DNA of 64,000 bases from Caulobacter sp. (GTDB lineage Bacteria; Pseudomonadota; Alphaproteobacteria; Caulobacterales; Caulobacteraceae). Under the pieces are notes generated by a model. The model did no database searches and was not told the DNA's origin. It worked only from the letters and a program-made list of their open reading frames with translations. Where the stretch lies: positions 88,305-152,304 of the forward strand of contig JAIOXZ010000006.1 of NCBI GenBank assembly GCA_021741355.1, read 5' to 3'. The position numbers and the translations under genes were made by a program. Each line of letters opens with the position of its first letter. The stretch's first letter is position 1. Shown in pieces: positions 48,479-58,387 of the stretch.

Positions 48479-50215
48479 CGGCGAGGTGGCCGCGTCCCTG
48501 ACCCCGGCCGGGAAGGCCGACAGCAGACGGTAGACGTTCCGCAACAGCGACAGGTCGAGCGCCGCCTCCGGGTTGTTGGCCAGCTCGGTGATCATGTTCT
48601 GGACCTGCGCGGCCGCCGCTCCGGGAGACCCGGCCTTGCGGGCCATCGACACGGCCTCGCGGAACTCGCTCTCGGGGCAGGCGCCCGCGCCCGCGAACAC
48701 CCAGAAGGTCTGACCACCGGCCTGATCCGTCTGCAGGATGCACCGCCGGTCGGGCGCGAGACTGTACCAGATCAGGCCGCGGAAATCGTCGAGCGCCGTG
48801 CCGGCGAAGTCGTTGTGACCCAGCATGCCGCCGCTCGCCGCCGTGGTTTCCACGGTCTGCAGCCCGTCTGTGATGACGATCCGGCGGGCGTCGCCGATCC
48901 GCTGCATGCCGTTGATCTGGCCGCTGATCAGCAAGGCCTTGTCCCGCTTGGACGCATAGAGGGTGAACCGCTCGCCCATCGACCGGATCTGCGGCCAGCG
49001 CAGGTTGAAATCATCGACGCCAACGTCGGGCGCGGCGAGCACGATCTCGGCGAAGCGGGGCCGCTCGGCTTCGGGCATCGCGCCGAGCCGGTTCAGCGCC
49101 TTGATCAGGAAGCGGTTGCCCATCGAATGGGCGATCAGATGCACCCGGTCCGCCCCGGTCCGCTTGGCGACGTCGTCAAGAAAGGCCGCCAGATCGGCGA
49201 TCTGGCTCTCGACCTCGGCCTCTTCCTCGTCCTGGCGGTAGGAGAGAACGCTGCCGCGCGAGGGCCAGGAATAGAGGATCGGCGCACCGTCGATCGACAG
49301 GTCCGCCGCCAGCTGCGCGGCGCGCTCGGCGCCGGCCTGGAAGTCGGTGTTGAAGCCGTGGATGAAGACGAAAACTTCCTTGCGACCGGAGGTGGCTACC
49401 CGCCCACGGACCTCGCCGAAGAACGCGTCGCGCGAGCCCAGCGGCTTGATGTCGGTCAGGATGATGTGGCGGTTGGGATCGGGCCGGAACTCGGCACGCC
49501 AGAAACTGGGCTTGGGCAGACTGCCGGCCGCGCGGTCGCGGGGCACGCTGATGTAGGCCTTGCCGTAAACCAGGGGGCCCCGCTCGCCGCCGTAGAACCT
49601 GACCGGCTCGGCCGCCCCGGTCGGCTTGCGATGCGTGGCGTAGAACAGCTCGACCACATCGTAGCGGTTCGACTCGCCGCCGCGGGGCTTGTAGGGCTCC
49701 GGCAGCGTGTCGGCGGGGTAGGCGGCGACGAACGCGGCGCGGATCGCCTGGTACTCCGCCCGCACCTCCGGCAAGGAGGGATGCTTGGCGGCCGTTGCGA
49801 TGCCGAACGCCCGGTCGATATCCATCACGGCGCCGCGCAGATCGCCCAGCTGCATCCGAAGCGCCGCGATCCGGCGGAGCGGGTCGACCTGGGTCAGATC
49901 GTCATGACCGTCATGGCTCGCGGCGATCGTCGCCACCGCGGCCTGGTAGGCGGTGATGGCGGCGGTCTTGTCGCCCGCGCCTTCCAGCGTTCGGGCGATG
50001 GACAGCTGCAGATCAATGGCCGCGGCAGGGTCGATCGCCGCCAGCGAGGCGAGCAGCTGCGGATCGTTGACGGCCCTGCGCAGCGTCGGCAGGTCCTGGC
50101 GCTGCGCCGCCTCGGAAACCTGCCCGAGGGTCAGCTCCTGGGCGACCGCCGGCGACAGCGTCGCGAAACCCCAGACAACGGCCGCCGCGACCAACGCACG
50201 CCAGTTCATCGACAT
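48464..50215 (-). CDS. Exported alpha/beta hydrolase, DUF900 family
   Basis: A 583-residue protein with a signal peptide (LVAAAVVWGFATLSPAVAQ), a helical N-terminal region of about 150 residues, and a DUF900-type alpha/beta hydrolase domain. This has the oxyanion-side motif VFVFIHGFNTDF, SWPSRGSVLSY and the nucleophile Ser364 in HLIAHSMGNRFL. After the catalytic domain there is a further region of about 150 residues with TPR-free helices. It may be an esterase or lipase acting at the envelope. It follows the membrane-anchored TPR gene by 63 bases and is convergent with the CHAT gene. Confidence 0.86.
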   Translation of the reverse strand: MSMNWRALVAAAVVWGFATLSPAVAQELTLGQVSEAAQRQDLPTLRRAVNDPQLLASLAAIDPAAAIDLQLSIARTLEGAGDKTAAITAYQAAVATIAASHDGHDDLTQVDPLRRIAALRMQLGDLRGAVMDIDRAFGIATAAKHPSLPEVRAEYQAIRAAFVAAYPADTLPEPYKPRGGESNRYDVVELFYATHRKPTGAAEPVRFYGGERGPLVYGKAYISVPRDRAAGSLPKPSFWRAEFRPDPNRHIILTDIKPLGSRDAFFGEVRGRVATSGRKEVFVFIHGFNTDFQAGAERAAQLAADLSIDGAPILYSWPSRGSVLSYRQDEEEAEVESQIADLAAFLDDVAKRTGADRVHLIAHSMGNRFLIKALNRLGAMPEAERPRFAEIVLAAPDVGVDDFNLRWPQIRSMGERFTLYASKRDKALLISGQINGMQRIGDARRIVITDGLQTVETTAASGGMLGHNDFAGTALDDFRGLIWYSLAPDRRCILQTDQAGGQTFWVFAGAGACPESEFREAVSMARKAGSPGAAAAQVQNMITELANNPEAALDLSLLRNVYRLLSAFPAGVRDAATSPANRP

Positions 50216-50278
50216 TCCCTCACGCCTGTCATCTCAGGTCCCGCCTACCATAGTTCAAAACGGCGACAGTCTTGCGTT

Positions 50279-52186
50279 TCATGACGAACCCGGCCGGCTC
50301 GCCGCCTTCAGTTCGGCGATCTGGGCGGTCGTCAGGCTCAGTTTGCTCGCCGAGGCCAGAAGTCTCGCCGCATGTTCCTTGCGCCCCTGGGCTTTCAGCA
50401 TCTGGGCCTGACGCAGCAGCGGCAGACCCCAGCGGGGGCTCAGGACGGCGGCGGCGGCGAACCGCTGGGCGGCGGCGCTCCGGTCGCCCTTGCGGGCGAG
50501 GGCTTCGCCCCAGACGACCAGCGGGTCACTCCAGGCCGGCGCCAGCGACGCGGCCTTGCGGGCCTGAACGATCGCGCCGTCGACGTCGCCCATCGCCAGC
50601 CGCATCCGGGCCCAGTCGAGATATCCGGCCGGCAAGGTCGGCGCGAGCGCCACAGCGTTCCGGAAGGCGCTTTCAGCCCCGGCGCGGTCACCGGACAGGC
50701 CCGCAATCACCGCCCGAACCCGCGCGCAGAAGTAGCAGTCGGCCGGGGACGCCGCGATCATCGTTCGCGCGCCCTGCAGATCTCCGCCCATGGCCATGAC
50801 ATAGGCGAGGTTGGGCGCGATCTGGGTTCTCCGAACGACCAGCCCCGCGTCTCCGAACATCAGGGCGGTCATCTCGGCCTTGCGCAGCAGGCGCTCCGCG
50901 GCCACCCAGTTTCCGGCCTGTATCTCCACCAGCCCCGGCGCCATGGCAGCGTCGATGATCGCATCCTCGGGAAGACTGCCGCGCAGGTCTTCGAGCGCCT
51001 GCCGCGCGCCGACGATGTCGTGGTCCATGGCGAGGACCCGCGGCAGCGACGAGGCGGCCTGGGCCGCGCGGGACAGGCCGCCGATCCGCATTGCCCGGGC
51101 ATAGCTTTCGGCGGCGGCGCCGAAGTCACCCCGCGCTTCCTGGACCCTCCCCTCGGCGGTGGCGAGACGGCTCGGCCCGCTGATCCTGTCCATGCCCCGT
51201 CGCTCGCGCCGCATGGCGGTCAGGGTCGCCTGCGACGCCGCCAGGGCCTGCTGGTCATGCCCGAGCACCCGGTGCGCCGCCGCGAGATTGTCGTGGGTCG
51301 CCGCGATGTTCGGGTCGAGCTCGAGACTTCGCCGCGCCTTGGCCGCCGCGCCGGCGAAATCGCCCCGCGACGCCAGCAGACGGCTCCACATCGCAAAGCC
51401 CCAGGCGCGATCGGTCGGCGATCCGTTCAGCGCCAGTCCCTCGGCGACGGTCAGCGCCTCGTCCTGCTTGTTCTGGGCCGACAGGTAGACCGCGTAGCGA
51501 TAGGGCTCCGTCTGGGCCAGCACCTGCTCGGCGGCGCGACGGATCAACTGGTCAAGCTCGGCGGGCGCGCCGTAGAGCGTGGTTCCCGGCCGGTCGCCGA
51601 CACGGACCGTGAGGCTGATCCGCGCCTCGTCCTGCACCAGTTCGCCCGAGACGATGGTCTCCTTGCCGAGCCAGCCGCGCAGCAGCGAGTCTATGTCGCT
51701 GATCGAGATGGTCGTTTCGGGGATCTCGACCTTGATCTCCTGATGCTGCGTCGCGCGGACCGCCCCACCTGCCCGCACGGAGCTGGTGATCGCCTCGATC
51801 TCGCCAAGGCTGTCGGAGAGCCTGCCTGCCAGCACCGGTCCCGTCATCCCGCGGGTCGCCATGCCGGGTGGCACGGCGAAGGCCTTGATGACCAGCCCCT
51901 CGGCCTGGCTCGCCCGCCAGAGCAACCCGGCGGCGATCACGACGAGCGCCAGAACGCCCAGGCCGATGGCCAGTTCGAAGGCTGCGTGCAGCCGTTCGCG
52001 GAGGAACTTGACGCCCAGCTCCTGTGTCTCCCGACGCAGGTGCTTCATCTGAAGGTCCAGCATCCGGACCTGCTTGCGCATCAGGGCCCTGGCGGAGGGA
52101 TCGACCTCATCGCCATCGCCGTCGAGGGCTTTGTCCAGGGCGATGTCCAGCCCCATGTTGCCTGTGCCGCCCGCGTCGGATCTCAT
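50279..52186 (-). CDS. Membrane-anchored TPR protein
   Basis: A 635-residue protein without a cleavable signal peptide. It has a cytoplasmic N-terminus of about 70 residues with charged helices and one transmembrane helix (AIGLGVLALVVIAAGLLW). Then follows a domain of about 140 residues with KAFAVPPGMATRGMTGPVLA and KVEIPETTISISDIDSLLRG, which I recall as a recurring but unnamed module before TPRs in proteobacteria, and finally about eight TPRs. The tail does not have the GWSWAHQP motif. Start ATG at 52186; MGLDIALD at 52156 is an alternative. Confidence 0.82.
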   Translation of the reverse strand: MRSDAGGTGNMGLDIALDKALDGDGDEVDPSARALMRKQVRMLDLQMKHLRRETQELGVKFLRERLHAAFELAIGLGVLALVVIAAGLLWRASQAEGLVIKAFAVPPGMATRGMTGPVLAGRLSDSLGEIEAITSSVRAGGAVRATQHQEIKVEIPETTISISDIDSLLRGWLGKETIVSGELVQDEARISLTVRVGDRPGTTLYGAPAELDQLIRRAAEQVLAQTEPYRYAVYLSAQNKQDEALTVAEGLALNGSPTDRAWGFAMWSRLLASRGDFAGAAAKARRSLELDPNIAATHDNLAAAHRVLGHDQQALAASQATLTAMRRERRGMDRISGPSRLATAEGRVQEARGDFGAAAESYARAMRIGGLSRAAQAASSLPRVLAMDHDIVGARQALEDLRGSLPEDAIIDAAMAPGLVEIQAGNWVAAERLLRKAEMTALMFGDAGLVVRRTQIAPNLAYVMAMGGDLQGARTMIAASPADCYFCARVRAVIAGLSGDRAGAESAFRNAVALAPTLPAGYLDWARMRLAMGDVDGAIVQARKAASLAPAWSDPLVVWGEALARKGDRSAAAQRFAAAAVLSPRWGLPLLRQAQMLKAQGRKEHAARLLASASKLSLTTAQIAELKAASRPGSS

Positions 52187-52264
52187 GCCCGTGTTCGCCC
52201 CCGCGGTCCGGCCGCCCTAGCGCGGACTTTACCCAAAGCCGCCCTCAAGACCAGCATGGCGGCG

Positions 52265-54118
52265 TCACTTGTCGTGGGCGAGCGACCAGCCGGCGCTGAC
52301 CTGGCCAGTGAAGACATGCCGGTATCGCACCAGCACCGTCTTGGCCTGAATCGCGCTGCCGCTGGCCTCGCGACTGGCGTAGCGCTGCTGGACCGCCGCC
52401 GCGGCGCGGCTGAAGGCGCGATAGGACTCGTCATAGCTTCCCACGCTTCCGGCCGTGAAGCCGAGGTTGGCGTAGGCGCTGATCGTCGAGGCGGCCGGCG
52501 CGAGGGTTCCGCCGGATTGCCGATCCAGCGCAGCAGCCTGCTCCCGGAAGAGGGGCAGGGCTTCGGCCAGGCGGTCGGTATGCGCCAGATGGACGGCCAG
52601 GGCGTTGATCGACGACAGGGTGTCCGGGTCGGTGTCGCCGAACGCCCGGCGGCGGATATCCAGCACCTGGCGGAAGCGCGTCTCCGCTTCCTTGCGGCGG
52701 CCGAGAGCGTCGAGGATCGTCGCGTAGCTGGCGGCGGACGACAGCCGCGCCCTGTCCTCGGGCGGTTCGGTCTCTGTCAGACCCGCCAGGGCCTCGGCCT
52801 CCAGCTTTTCCGCCTCTTCGTACTTGCGCCTGCCATAGAGGATCGCGGCCATGATTCCGGCGGCGTTGATGATGTCGCCGCGCACGGCCGTCGGCGTACG
52901 TCGCAAACCCGCCAGAGCGTCGCGCGCCAGAGGCTCCGCCTCTTCCATCCGCCCCGTGACCAGCCAGCTGTTGGCCAGTTCGATGGCGGCCAGATGCACC
53001 GCCAGATGGTCCTCGCCCAAAGCCTCACGACGGCTCAGCCAATACTGCCGGCGTATCGCCTCTTCCTCGCTGGTGGCGCCCATCTCGCCGAGGACTTCGG
53101 CGATCGAACGCGCGGTCAGCTGGGTGATTCCGTTGGAAGGCCCGAGAGTCTTCTTCTGGGTCTCCCAGGTCGCGCGCAGGACCTCGGCGGCCTCTGCCGC
53201 GCGTCCCAGTTGGCGCAGGGTCGACACCAGCGCGTCCGGGGAAATCATCACATAGATGCCGGAGGGATCGGGCAGCGCCTGCTCGGCCTGCCAGACCTCG
53301 CGATAGATCACGACCGCCTCTTCCAGCTTGCCGAGCGACCGCAGGCACTCCGCCAGCCTCTTGCGGGCCCTCAGAAGGTCGCGGGGATCGCCGCCCGCGG
53401 CGCTGCGCGCCTCGACAATCTGCAGCAGGATGGGTTCAGCCTCGGCGCCGCGCTTCAGCTCCACCAGAAGGTCCGCCTTCGCGGCCAGGGCCTTCAGTGT
53501 GTCGCCGGTGTCGCCAAAGGCCGCCCGGCGGGCGGCGATAACCGCGTCGTAGTCCGGCAAGCGCTCGGCGCCGCGCCCCAGGGCCGTCTGGGTGGTCGTC
53601 AGGTATCCTAGAATCCGGAAAGCAGTTCCGTCCCGGGGCGGTTTGGCGACCTTCAGGATGGCCCATGCCTGCGCCAAGGGCGCCTCGGCCTCGGCGAAAC
53701 GCTCGTTGTCCATGAGGATCCAGCCGAGGTCCGCCGCGATCGTCCCCGTTTCCTTGCTGGTCGCGCCGGTCAGACGGCGAACACGGTCCAGCGTGTCGCT
53801 CATCAGAGCGATGGCCGGCGCCGCCTTTTGGTTGAACGCCATCTGGAAGGCGTATTCCCGCGCCGCGCTCAACGTCCGCACGTCGTCGTCGCCATGAGCG
53901 GCGCGCGCATCCAGCCACGCTTTTCGGGCGGCGATTTCCTCGGGATCCGTCGGGGCGGGTTCGACCGGCACAGGGGATGTGGATGGCGCGGCCGCGGGCG
54001 CGACCTTGGCTCCCGCCGCAATCGCCCATTCCGGCGACAACGCCAGGAGACTGGCGAGCGCAAGCCCCGGCAGGCTCCGGTCAACTCGCCTCATACCGCC
54101 GACACCCTTGATACGCAT
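52265..54118 (-). CDS. Secreted TPR protein (TPR-D)
   Basis: A 617-residue protein with a signal peptide (SLPGLALASLLALSPEWAIA), a low-complexity Pro/Ala stretch, then about ten TPR-like repeats (for example NALAVHLAHTDRLAEALPLF and AFGDTDPDTLSSINALA). It ends in GQVSAGWSLAHDK, preceded by SREASGSAIQA, a diverged version of the tail in TPR-A, -B and -C. It is the head of a second minus-strand unit with the membrane TPR and hydrolase genes. The start could be ATG 54118 or the internal MRRVDRS at 54094. Confidence 0.85.
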   Translation of the reverse strand: MRIKGVGGMRRVDRSLPGLALASLLALSPEWAIAAGAKVAPAAAPSTSPVPVEPAPTDPEEIAARKAWLDARAAHGDDDVRTLSAAREYAFQMAFNQKAAPAIALMSDTLDRVRRLTGATSKETGTIAADLGWILMDNERFAEAEAPLAQAWAILKVAKPPRDGTAFRILGYLTTTQTALGRGAERLPDYDAVIAARRAAFGDTGDTLKALAAKADLLVELKRGAEAEPILLQIVEARSAAGGDPRDLLRARKRLAECLRSLGKLEEAVVIYREVWQAEQALPDPSGIYVMISPDALVSTLRQLGRAAEAAEVLRATWETQKKTLGPSNGITQLTARSIAEVLGEMGATSEEEAIRRQYWLSRREALGEDHLAVHLAAIELANSWLVTGRMEEAEPLARDALAGLRRTPTAVRGDIINAAGIMAAILYGRRKYEEAEKLEAEALAGLTETEPPEDRARLSSAASYATILDALGRRKEAETRFRQVLDIRRRAFGDTDPDTLSSINALAVHLAHTDRLAEALPLFREQAAALDRQSGGTLAPAASTISAYANLGFTAGSVGSYDESYRAFSRAAAAVQQRYASREASGSAIQAKTVLVRYRHVFTGQVSAGWSLAHDK

Positions 54119-54193
54119 GGTCCCTCGACGATCAGCATAGCCGGACGCCGTCGTCCTGCTTCCCCCGGAAAGGGGGGCGGCGCCGGGCCAAAC

Positions 54194-54225
54194 GCAAAGA
54201 GGCGGCCGCCTTGTCGGCGACCGCC
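54194..54225 (-). terminator. Terminator of hup
   Basis: On the minus strand a ten-pair stem GGCGGTCGCC/GGCGGCCGCC with loop GACAA, followed by TCTTTGCGTTT. It lies 30 bases after the hup stop. Confidence 0.75.
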
Positions 54226-54254
54226 CCTCGCGATCTTCAACCTTGAAGCAGCGA

Positions 54255-54530
54255 CTAGCTGTTCAGGGTGCTCTTGAGGCCTTCGCCGACCTGGAAGCGG
54301 GCGGTCTTGGAGGCCGGACGCTTCACGGTCTCACCGGTGCGCGGGTTGCGCGCGGTGCCGGCGGCCCGATTGACGGCCTTGAAGGTGCCAAAGCCCACAA
54401 GGCGGACGTCGTTCCCGCTCTTGAGCGACGCGGTCACCGAGTCGACGAACGCTTGCAGCGCTGCAGCAGCCTGCGTTTTATTGAGACCCGCGCCATCGGC
54501 GATGGCGGCGACCAGTTCGGCCTTGGTCAT
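54255..54530 (-). CDS. hup: HU family DNA-binding protein
   Basis: A 91-residue histone-like nucleoid protein. It opens MTKAELVAAIADGAGLNKTQ and contains VRLVGFGTFKAVNRAAGTAR and RNPRTGETVKRPASKTARF, the DNA-contacting beta-arm with its proline. ATG at 54530 follows GGGAGAATTC. It lies downstream of lon on the same strand, the usual order, with its own terminator. Confidence 0.95.
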   Translation of the reverse strand: MTKAELVAAIADGAGLNKTQAAAALQAFVDSVTASLKSGNDVRLVGFGTFKAVNRAAGTARNPRTGETVKRPASKTARFQVGEGLKSTLNS

Positions 54531-54623
54531 TGAATTCTCCCAGCCAAGTGTTGTGCGGCGCGGCGTTCCCCCCAAGGGCGAGCCGTCCGCCTGCAAGGGA
54601 TTATGGCGGATGGCGCCCCTAGG

Positions 54624-54660
54624 TCAAACGAAAGGCCGCCCGGGAATCACCCGGACGGCC
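54624..54660 (-). terminator. Terminator of lon
   Basis: On the minus strand stem GGCCGTCCGGG/CCCGGGCGGCC, loop TGATT, then TTTCGTTTG. It is located between lon and hup, so the two genes are probably separately transcribed. Confidence 0.75.
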
Positions 54661-54684
54661 CACATTATCGTTGATAACTCAGGT

Positions 54685-57084
<2,400 letters not shown>

Positions 57085-57158
57085 ACCATTCTCCTCAGCG
57101 CGGCCCTGCAACGTCGGCGCCGCGCAGGCCGCCCTACACTGGGCGACCTTTGTGAATG

Positions 57159-57188
57159 ATATGTGGCCGCTTCGCCGGTGCATTCAAG
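57159..57188 (-). promoter_or_regulatory. Heat-shock (sigma-32-like) promoter candidate for lon
   Basis: On the minus strand CTTGAA (57183-57188) is followed after 16 bases by CCACATAT (57159-57166), close to the sigma-32 consensus CTTGAA / CCCCATNT. It lies 75 bases upstream of the lon start. Lon is a heat-shock gene in many bacteria. Not tested. Confidence 0.5.
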
Positions 57189-57266
57189 CGCAGCGGACGT
57201 CGCGCGGCGGACGGACGCAGAAGAACAGAGGGGTTTTCCACGGGTTTTCGCCCGTTTGCCGCCGAA

Positions 57267-57295
57267 GGGGACATGTACCGTAGGTACGTGTCCCC
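57267..57295. repeat. 29-bp palindromic repeat, copy 1
   Basis: Arms GGGGACATGTACC and GGTACGTGTCCCC around GTA. It lies between lon and the DUF3606 stop. Two more copies lie at 58130 and 58180. Confidence 0.88.
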
Positions 57296-57301
57296 TGTGG
57301 C

Positions 57302-57484
57302 CTACCGCTTCTTGCCCAGATGCGCGGCGATGTCCTTGGTCATGCGGCCGGCGGCGCGGTGAGCGGCGGTCAGCTGCTCCTTCGTCACGCCCCAGCGCTT
57401 CATCCAGTATTCCACGGCCTGGCGCTCGGAGAGGTCGAGCCGTTCGCGGTCGATGAAGCCGCGCTTGTCTTTCAGACCGGCCAT
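57302..57484 (-). CDS. DUF3606 family small protein
   Basis: A 60-residue protein with the pattern of DUF3606: KRGFIDRERLDLSERQAVEY, WMKRWGVTKEQLTAAHRAAG and TKDIAAHLGKK. These proteins are usually small, helical and of unknown function. Its stop lies seven bases from a palindromic repeat that may act as terminator. Confidence 0.85.
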   Translation of the reverse strand: MAGLKDKRGFIDRERLDLSERQAVEYWMKRWGVTKEQLTAAHRAAGRMTKDIAAHLGKKR

Positions 57485-57700
57485 GGAGGGGCTCCGCTTT
57501 GCTTGGCCCCCATCGATAGCCGGAATCGCCCTGCGGAAACAGACTGCGTCCTTCGAGACGCTCGCTTGAAGCTCGCTCCTCAGGATGACGCAGAAGGTTC
57601 GGTTTCAGCGATACTCGTCCTGGTGAGGAGCGAGGCTGCGGCCGAGCGTCTCGAACCACGCAACGTTGGCGCCCCGCCCTCTGCCCGCTACCCTGTCCCG

Positions 57701-58123
57701 ATGACCCAGCCCCTGCGCCGCCTGATCGATCTGCCCGGGATAGCCGACCTTGAAACTCGCGCGCTGATGAAGCCGTCGCTGGCGGAGCCGGACGCCCGGG
57801 CCGACGTTCCGGAAATCGACGATGTCTGCCGCGCCTGTTTCGGCCTGACGCCGGACGAGGCCGAGGCCATCGACCTGCCGGCCAACTGGGACGGGATCGA
57901 CACCCGCCCCCCGGCGCAGCAGGTGTTCGCCTTCGAGGACGCCGGCTGGGACGTCACCGACAAGCGCCGGCCCTTGCGGATGCTCGGCCACTACGCCCTG
58001 CCGCTGTGGCTCGCGATCCGCGGCGTGGCGGGTGAATTGCCGTTCCAGGCCCCGCCGGCCGAGGAGAAGGACAGCTGGGCCACGAGCCTGGCCGCCGACG
58101 CCAAGGCGTACAGGAAGCGATGA
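57701..58123 (+). CDS. Hypothetical protein (140 aa)
   Basis: A 140-residue protein starting MTQPLRRLIDLPGIADLE, acidic and soluble, with a Trp/Pro-rich centre (LPANWDGIDTRPPAQQVFAF) and a helical end. I do not recognise a domain. The open frame extends to 57320, but the part before 57701 is antisense to the DUF3606 gene and not protein-like. It is followed eight bases later by paired palindromic repeats. Confidence 0.65.
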   Translation: MTQPLRRLIDLPGIADLETRALMKPSLAEPDARADVPEIDDVCRACFGLTPDEAEAIDLPANWDGIDTRPPAQQVFAFEDAGWDVTDKRRPLRMLGHYALPLWLAIRGVAGELPFQAPPAEEKDSWATSLAADAKAYRKR

Positions 58124-58129
58124 TCGGGC

Positions 58130-58158
58130 GGGGACATGTACCGCAGGTACGTGTCCCC
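58130..58158. repeat. 29-bp palindromic repeat, copy 2
   Basis: Arms GGGGACATGTACC and GGTACGTGTCCCC around GCA, in the same orientation as copy 1. With copy 3 it makes a larger inverted pair right after the stop of the hypothetical gene. Confidence 0.88.
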
Positions 58159-58179
58159 TAAACTCGGGCTGCTCGATTG

Positions 58180-58208
58180 GGGGACACGTACCTGCGGCAC
58201 ATGTCCCC
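58180..58208. repeat. 29-bp palindromic repeat, copy 3 (inverted)
   Basis: Arms GGGGACACGTACC and GGCACATGTCCCC around TGC. It is the reverse complement of copy 2 with one mismatch, 21 bases away. Confidence 0.88.
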
Positions 58209-58387
58209 TTCCGCCGCCAATAAGCCGCACTCGCGGCGTATCCATCAGGTCACAGGCCGTCAGCTCCGTGCGCGCCGTGACAACACGGCGTCTCGCGCGA
58301 CTCGTAGCGGGGCCTTAAACATCTCCGTCGCATTGTCGGGCTAGATCGTTCGGACAAGAAACGGTCGCCGCGAGTCGGGAAGAAACA

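Noticed and set aside
50372..53611. A 1079-codon plus-strand open frame opposite the TPR-D and membrane TPR genes.
   Set aside because: Composition is shadow-like and the minus-strand genes have signal peptide, transmembrane helix and clear TPRs.
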